From positions 37,274,501 through 37,338,500 of the forward strand of contig BSBM01000372.1 in the NCBI GenBank assembly GCA_027924585.1: a stretch of 64,000 bases of DNA, read 5' to 3'. Position numbers and translations under genes: made by a program. The notes under the pieces were generated by a model. It was not told the DNA's origin. It saw nothing but the letters and a program-made list of their open reading frames with translations, and ran no database searches. The DNA is from Larix kaempferi (taxonomy: Eukaryota > Streptophyta > Pinopsida > Pinales > Pinaceae). This document shows positions 57,681-64,000 of this stretch, in pieces. Every line of letters begins with the position of its first letter. The stretch's first letter is position 1.

Positions 57681-60680
57681 CATTGAGGTAACATGTATTT
57701 GAGCTACTTGTTTTCTTTTGCATCTAAATCTAGCTTTGGGAAGGATCGGTATTGATTTATAAGGAGGATTAGATAATTTGATTATTATTTAGTCTTTTAT
57801 CTATGCAAGTGTAGAGATCTGATTTAAATGTATCATTTGTTTATGAGCATTTTCTTTTGATTTCTCATATTTATATTTCTAGATTTGATCATATGGTTTC
57901 AAATTGATGTGATTTGCAGGTTATTTCCAGTGGATGAGTGGAGGATCTTGTTTGTTTCTTTTACTTTTCTAACATCTTTTTGCAGACGTAGCCCCTCAGT
58001 TCTCCACCAAGAAGGCTCCAAGGCTTCTTCAAGGAAAAAATTGATAAATTTATAAAAACTCTGCATATCTCCTTCTCTTCTACTTCATACTTTCACCTTG
58101 GTTACTAGTTACTTTTTGAAAGAGTAATAGTGGTTTGCAATCTGAACTTTACATTCTGATTTATTACTCTAAATGTCTGATCTATTCCATTTACAAAGTG
58201 TTCATCTTTAATAGATTAGATCTTTTCATTTATCTAGCATTTTACTTTTCTCAACTTGTAAAAAATTGTCAAATCTTTAAAAGTTTTGAGTAGTAGTGTT
58301 AGATCTGATTTGAAAGTTCATTTGGCTGATTTAAAGAGCTGATAATTTGCAGCCCTTAAAAGCTTGCAAAGATCCCAAGTAACAAGGCCCCAATGCTTGT
58401 TTTACTTGGTTAAATTCCGTCATTTTAACTAGTTTTTACACTTAGTATTTTCTGGGTTTTTTAGGGGGTGTTCCAAAGACACTCTTAAAGTGTTTTTGGG
58501 CATCTTATACTGACGTTTGCTTGCTGGTTTGCAGCAAAAGACGAACAGGTAGGAGGAGGTGCTGCCAAAATTTCAAAGATCCAGGCAATCCAAAGGACCA
58601 TTATTGAATTTTTGCAAACCGGATACCTTTTTCTCTCCAATTTTTGTAAGCCACTGAGTCAATTAATACTGGGGCATTTCTATTGCATTGTAACTAAAGT
58701 ATTAAACGAGAGCAAGTGGGCTAACCAAGCGCCCACACCCCATCCCCCCAAGGGGGAAAACTGTGTCGACTCAATTTTCGTGGTTTGCAATTTTTTTTAG
58801 TTTAGATTTCATTTCCTCACTTAATAAAATCAAACTAGGTTTAAAATTAATCTTGTTTAATAGGATCTTTTCATTGAGTAGTAGTGTTAGATCTGATTTG
58901 AAAGTTCATTTGGCTCATTTAAAGAGCTGATAATTTGCAGCCCTTAAAAGCTTGCAAAGATCCCAAGTAACAAGTCCCCAATGCTTGTTTTACTTGGTTA
59001 AATTCCGTCATTTTAACTAGTTTTTACACTTAGTATTTTCTGGGTTTTTTAGGAGGTTTTTCATAGACACTCTTAAAGTGTTTTTGGGCATCTTATACTG
59101 ACGTTTGCTTGCTGGTTTGCAGCAAAAGACGAACAGGTAGGAGGAGGTGCTGCCAAAATTTCAAAGATCCAGGCAATCCAAAGGACCATTATTGAATTTT
59201 TGCAAACCGGATACCTTTTTCTCTCCAATTTTTGTAAGCCACTGAGTCAATTAAGACTGGGGCATTTCTATTGCATTGTAACTAAAGTATTAAACGAGAG
59301 CAAGTGGGCTAACCAAGCGCCCACACCCCATCCCCCCAGGGGGGAAAACTGTGTCGACTCAATTTTCGTGGTTTGCAATTTTTTTTAGTTTAGATTTCAT
59401 TTCCGCACTTAATAAAATCAAACTAGGTTTAAAATTAATCTTGTTTAATAGGATCTTTTAATAAAATCAAACTAGATTTCATTTGGGTTTAATATGATCT
59501 TTTCATTGAGGTAACATGTATTTGAGCTACTTGTTTTCTTTCACATCTAAATCTAGCTTTGGGAAGGATCGGTATTGATTTATAAGGAGGATTAGATAAT
59601 TTGTTTATTATTTAGTCTTTTATCTATGCAAGTGTAGAGATCTGATTTAAATGTGTCATTTGTTTATGAGCATTTTCTTTTGATTTCTCATATTTATATT
59701 TCTAGATTTGATCATATGGTTTCAAGTTGATGTGATTTGCAGGTTATTTCAAGTGGATGAGTGGAGGATCTTGTTTGTTTCCTTTACTTTTCTAACATCT
59801 TTTTGCAGACGTAGCCCCTCAGTTCTCCACCAAGAAGGCTCCAAGGCTTCTTCAAGGAAAAAATTGATAAATTGATAAAAACTCTCCATATCTCCTTCTC
59901 TTCTACTTCATACTTTCACCTTGGTTACTAGTTACTTTTTGAAAGAGTAATAGTGGTTTGCAATCTGAACTTTACATTCTGATTTATTACTCTAAATGTT
60001 TGATCTATTCCATTTACAAAGTGTTCATCTTTAATAGATTAGATCTTTTCATTTATCTAGCATTTTACTTTTCTCAACTTGTAAAAAATTGTCAAATCTT
60101 TAAAAGTTTTGAGGAGTAGTGTTAGGTCTGATTTGAAAGTTCATTTGGCTGATTTAAAGAGCTGATAATTTGCAGCCCTTAAAAGCTTGCAAAGATCCCA
60201 AGTAACAAGGCCCCAATGCTTGTTTTACTTGGTTAAATTCTGTCATTTTAACTAGTTTTTACACTTAGTATTTTCTGGGTTTTTTAGGAGGTGTTCCAAA
60301 GACACTCTTAAAGTGTTTTTGGGCATCTTATACTGACGTTTGCTTGCTGGTTTGCAGCAAAAGACGAACAGGTAGGAGGAGGTGCTGCCAAAATTTCAAA
60401 GATCCAGGCAATCCAAAGGACCATTATTGAATTTTTGCAAACCGGATACCTTTTTCTCTCCAATTTTTGTAAGCCACTGAGTCAATTAAGACTCGAGCAT
60501 TTCTATTGCATTGTAACTAAAGTATTAAACGAGAGCAAGTGGGCTAACCAAGCGCCCACACCCCATCCCCCCAGGGGGAAAACTGTGTCGACTCAATTTT
60601 CGTGGTTTGCAATTTTTTTTAGTTTAGATTTCATTTCCTCACTTAATAAAATCAAACTAGGTTTAAAATTAATCTTGTTG
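57681..60680 (+). repeat. nested tandem duplications in the N 3' LTR
   Basis: A block from CATTGAGGTAACATG at 57681 recurs from 59504, offset 1823 bp. Inside it, a 588-bp sub-block starting GAGTAGTAGTG at 58288 recurs at 58876 and again at 60111. So there are three copies of the sub-block and two of the larger block, all nearly identical. About 45 bp of filler built from local words (59459-59503) lies at the junction. Confidence 0.88.
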
Positions 60681-61969
60681 GTCCGTTCCATTGGCGGGCC
60701 ACAAGTTCACTCAAAACATAGTTTTATCATTTTTTTTACAAACTCAAACGCCTCCCTTGCTTTCCCGAAGTACGGTTTCTGTGCAAGGGCTTGCCCGAGT
60801 ACGTGCCTGAAAAAAGACTCTTGGGGTTTAAAAAAGATAAAATTTTGGTTCATAAAATTTTCTAAAAAATACCAAGGTCTTCTCCCGTATGCTCTGTGGT
60901 TGACTTGCAACTCAGTCTGATCCAGTTGGTACACATCAGAAAGGAGGAGATGACTAGTAATAGGATCTAACACCGCCCCGAATAAAAAAACCTTTATGTG
61001 AAAATACAGCACATCTCGAGCATTTTGTTGTCGTGGGAAAATTTCCCAGAAGGCTTGGGGCAAAACTGAGTAGTGACCTCTTGGAAACCATTAGGCTTGC
61101 CCTCGTTGGTACAGCATCTGAACACCTCCTTGAGACTCCGATTCATCCCAAGCCAAAGAGGGAAGCCACACAACAGAATTCCGGACATGTTCCCCCGTGC
61201 CTTCGCGTATATTGGGAACCAACCAACCATAATAAAAAGATCACCTTCACATTAATTTTAAAATAAACCAAGAACACTTGCACTACATTTACTTTTATGC
61301 TCATGCATTTATTTGACTCCATTACAAGGCACTGGTCTATATTAATGTTATTTCATGTTATTGACAAATGATACAAATGAACGATAATGAAAATGAATGA
61401 GAGCAAATGATGTACTGATGAATGATTGCTTTGCTTTACAAAAGTATATGCTGCTTTTATCTTGGTTATCAAAAATATTTTTTCTAACTCCCAAATTAGA
61501 CACCTTAGCTTGTTTTTATTTTTAGGGTCAACCCCCCTTGGCTTCGCTAGGAAAGCCTAGACGGAGGAGTCGAGTCCCAAGTGACAGCACTTGACTCTGA
61601 CTTGCCCCCAAGGCCACACCAGCAGCTTGAAGACTTCTGCTGCATTTTTCCCCAGGTGTGGAACCAGGCGGCAACAGGTCCCACGACAGGTGGCAGGCAG
61701 GGTGAGGGACAGATTGTCAACAGCATGAGTTGTAAAGCATTTTTTTGAAAAAGCAAGCAAATACCACTTTTGGTTTCCCAGAGTGGTAACGTGCCAATAG
61801 TAGGCGGTAAAGGAAAACCGCGCTCAAAGAGGCACGGCCAATCACCAAGGAGCACGTGCCCTCAGTAGTTTTGAGGACAACGCACGCCCAAGTCCCTTTT
61901 TGGAAGGGCGCAACTTATCGACGCACTTTAGATCTGGGTCATCGATCTAGATAAAGCACTCTTGGACTT

Positions 61970-62059
61970 GCACGCGCACTCCTTGTTTTTAACTTGCTAG
62001 CACTTTATGAGTGCGCACGCGCACTCCTTGTTTTTCACTTGCTAGCACTTTATGAGTGC
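61970..62059. repeat. 45-bp direct duplication
   Basis: GCACGCGCACTCCTTG...TTTATGAGTGC occurs twice head to tail, with one base difference. Confidence 0.85.
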
Positions 62060-62319
62060 GCACGATCTCTGGGCCGTCAAATCTCTCGAGATCTAACAGT
62101 TGGCCGATCTTTATGTCGTAGCACCTATTTTTAAGCCCCCCGGTCTCTCACTGTTGGTCTCCTTTTAGGCCTCTGCAACTTTTCTTTTAATTGTTTAGCT
62201 CCCAGGGCTGAAAACAAATCGTATGTGCCCTACACGAGAACTCCAAAAGACATTTTTCTCATGGAAAAAACCAAGTACTAACACACATAAGCAAGAGAGA
62301 AAAAAAGAAGTGCCTCTAA

Positions 62320-62560
62320 CCAATGGGAGCTAAGTGGGAGCACTAAGGAAGCGTTTTTTTGTCTCTTGGGAGCACTGAGGGAGCATTGAGGGAGTGACAT
62401 GGGAGCGTTGAGGGAGCAATCTGGGAGCATTGAGGAAGGGTTGAGGGAGCGCCCTATTTTGGCAGGGAGAGGCGTTTTTTTCCTAGGGAGCACGCTCCTA
62501 AAAGGGAGCGATCAAGAGGCGCGCTTCCTGATTGCTTGCTCTAGGAGCGCCCTTCAGGAG
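62320..62560. repeat. GGGAGC-rich irregular array
   Basis: About ten occurrences of GGGAGC followed by RYTGAGG or AYTGAGGAAG, with variable spacing of about 14-25 bp, ending in a GGGGGGGGCGCTCCCCC inverted motif near 62574. Confidence 0.6.
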
Positions 62561-62654
62561 TAAAGCGTTGAGGGGGGGGCGCTCCCCCGCAGCTTAGTTG
62601 GAGATAGATCTTGGCGGAGGTGATGCATGTAGTACCTCCCTGACTAAAAGGGAG

Positions 62655-63915
62655 TGTTAGCATTTTGTAGCTCGGAGGTACTCCTGCATCGAGTGCCTGG
62701 GTGCAGGGGTCTAAGATGATGGAGTCTCATAAATGTTATAAAGTGACTTTATTAATGTGCATTTATTAAAGCACTTTATGATGTGGCTTTCTAATTTAAA
62801 AGTGAGAAGTACTTTATTGATGTTATAAAGTGACTTTTAAGTTATAAAGTGACTTTTAAGTTATAAAGTGAACTTTTATTATATTTAGGGTAAAGTGACT
62901 TTTCAAAAAGATTTATTTTTATAATTGTTCATTAGGAGATTTAAGTGAACATGAGATTAAACCCCAGCTTTAGATCTTGTGGCCAAGATCTAATCTCAAC
63001 CGTTAAAGATGAAGAGTCATGGGGAGTTACCCTAATGAGAAGATAAAAGAGACTTGAGGCTTAATTTTTACTCATCCAAAAAGAGAGTTTTTGGTGAGGC
63101 ATGCATTCCAAGAGAAGTTGAAGTGTGGCTCAAATCCCAAGGAGCAGCCTGGAGAGAGGACCTCGACTTCCAAGAGTGAGGGCATTTAGTGAGCAACAGA
63201 GAGAAGAGATTGGGAAACAACTCGAGTAGGCACGATTCCCAAAGTGTGGGCGCATTTCCCAAGGCATGTACAACCATTAATGATCAGGTCATACAGCAAA
63301 AACTGGAGGGGTTGTACAGCTGAGTTGGTGGGCACAGAAAACGAGCAAGAGGCACTGTTTTCGAGGCAAGAGACAGCATTTATTGCTGAAGCACCATACA
63401 GCTGAATAGAGGCCGTATTGTTGATGTGTCTGGGTACTGATATCGAGGTGAACAGAGTTGCATGAAGACTGTCATGGGCCGTATTGTCTGCACGTTTTCC
63501 TAGGCAATAGTTTCCACAGTTTACAAGGTGACCATATGTGCTCAGATTTCAAGAATTTTTGTACTGTACTGTACTGTACATTTAATTGTTGTACCTTACT
63601 GCTGTTGTAAATTAGAGTTTTACTGCTGCTCATTAATATAAATATCTCTTGGGTTGGTTCTCCCAAGGAACAGGTTTTTTCCAGGGTCTATGTTTGACCA
63701 AAATCCCTGTACTAAATTAATTTACAATCTGTTGTTATGTGTGTTTTTCCGCTGCAAATGTGCTTTACAAACAGTATGTTAGCCTACAGACAAGTTACAT
63801 TTAATGCTTGATAAATGTGTTTACTGTTGAGGTTAATTTCAGTGGTTTGTAAATTGTTTGATGAAAGTTCTTAGTGACTGTGCATGTACAGTGAGCAGAC
63901 TTTTGTCATTTTTCA
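62655..63915 (+). mobile_element. S4: 5' LTR of a family S element
   Basis: It starts TGTTAGCATTTTGTAGC and ends GTCATTTTTCA directly before a PBS. At 1261 bp it is similar in length to S1-S3. It shares TTATAAAGTGACTT text with S2 (20900-20945), GTACAGC/TTTCGAGG text (63290-63540), a TATAAATA/AATAAA-like box (63637-63644) and ACAGGTTTTTTCCAGGG (about 63670). Unlike S1-S3 it has an internal region attached, so it is not a solo LTR. Confidence 0.82.
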
Positions 63916-63930
63916 TGGTATCAGAGCTGG
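63916..63930 (+). other. primer binding site, initiator tRNA-Met type
   Basis: TGGTATCAGAGCTGG: the first 12 bases match the standard plant initiator-tRNA-Met PBS, immediately after the LTR end. The element's internal region continues to the window edge (63931-64000) without a readable ORF. Copia or a chromovirus are both possible. Confidence 0.8.
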
Positions 63931-64000
63931 GGCCCTCAGAAGACAGTGGACAGTTGGTACAACAGAGTGTGCAAGGGATTTGCGTGAGAAGGACTGTTTT

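Larger units (their letters stand above)
53399..61676 (+). mobile_element. Element N: gag-only LTR retrotransposon (TR-GAG type)
   Basis: The layout is truncated 5' LTR, tRNA-Asp PBS, one gag-like ORF, short 3' region, 5.2-kb 3' LTR. There is no protease, RT, integrase or RNase H between the LTRs (54174-56507, 2.3 kb). It must have depended on proteins from relatives of element P, with which it shares the leader CTGGCGACTCC motif and the pre-LTR motif. The candidate right TSD is GGTCC (61677-61681); the left partner is not found because the 5' LTR is cut. Confidence 0.75.
56508..61676 (+). mobile_element. Element N: 3' LTR, 5.2 kb
   Basis: It starts TGTTGCCAGCTAAGTTG and ends GGCGGCAACA. Landmarks: CCCTGCAGGG (about 56652), the GGGTGCTC hairpin (57055-57083), TATA-like CTATTTAAG (57514-57522), AATAAA (57614-57619) with GACTTTGGAGGTC, and three CCCCC...GGGGG leader hairpins (about 58745, 59333, 60567). 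Internal duplications (57681-60680) explain its excess length over the 3.4-4.4 kb of L3, L5 and L6. Confidence 0.88.
61677..62654. other. spacer with short tandem repeats
   Basis: No gene. It contains a 45-bp perfect-to-near-perfect duplication (61970-62014 and 62015-62059) and a GGGAGC-rich array (about 62320-62560). Confidence 0.5.

Noticed and set aside
58612-60920. Three similar small frames (MQTGYLFLSNF type) inside the N LTR
   Set aside because: They come from the three copies of the duplicated U5 block, lack a proper ATG in context and resemble no protein.

Overview
The window looks like plant nuclear DNA from a large, repeat-dominated genome. The evidence is plant-type Ty3/gypsy and LINE proteins, hAT transposons, a PBS matching plant tRNA-Asp and another matching initiator tRNA-Met, and one spliced gene fragment with GT-AG introns. 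I cannot name the species; a gymnosperm-like genome would fit but is not shown. I see no rRNA or tRNA genes, CRISPR arrays or bacterial-type operons. Nearly everything is transposable-element sequence in nested layers, and most insertions can be dated relative to each other because their target-site duplications (TSDs) are readable.

Two LTR families dominate. Family L is a Ty3/gypsy family with very long LTRs (3.4-5.2 kb) that start TGTTAYC or TGTTGCC and end GGCRRCAACA or ACAACA. Copies are L1 (1-2734, minus, runs off the left edge), L2 (2735-about 5950, minus), L3 (8557-12960, minus, TSD CTAGT), L4 (14259-23437, minus, TSD TTGGA/CTGGA), L5 (14269-18556, plus, TSD CCGCC), L6 (32752-36180, plus, TSD TATAG) and the LTR pair of element N (53399-54173 and 56508-61676). 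Family S has about 1.2 kb LTRs: S1 (7020-8223, TSD GATTC), S2 (20799-21990, TSD GAAAT), S3 (37847-39011, minus, TSD TGTTT), and S4 (62655-63915), which is followed by an initiator-tRNA-Met PBS. L3, L4, L5, L6, S1, S2 and S3 are solo LTRs.

8.4-29.4 kb: one old plus-strand Ty3/gypsy element (P) lies in pieces. The gag tail is split by L3. The protease follows. An RNase H domain lies upstream of the RT position and is split in mid-domain by L4, which is itself split by L5 and S2. The RT is missing, replaced by unassigned repeat DNA (24.2-27.6 kb). The integrase is at 27.6-28.9 kb and the 3' LTR start at 29398.

29.4-39.0 kb: decayed, mostly gene-free repeat DNA carrying L6 and S3. 39.6-41.7 kb: a minus-strand host gene fragment. 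Four exons with matching phases encode the end of an RRM domain and a linker, with a hAT MITE in one intron. 40.8-46.8 kb: three non-autonomous hAT elements with 8-bp TSDs, a Ty3/gypsy integrase tail and a hAT transposase pseudogene.

47.3-53.2 kb: a nearly complete but inactivated LINE (ORF1 with a damaged zinc knuckle; ORF2 with endonuclease, RT, zf-RVT and RNase H). 53.4-61.7 kb: element N, a gag-only non-autonomous family L member with a tRNA-Asp PBS and a 3' LTR enlarged by internal tandem duplications. 61.7-64.0 kb: short tandem repeats, then the 5' LTR and PBS of a family S element that runs off the right edge.
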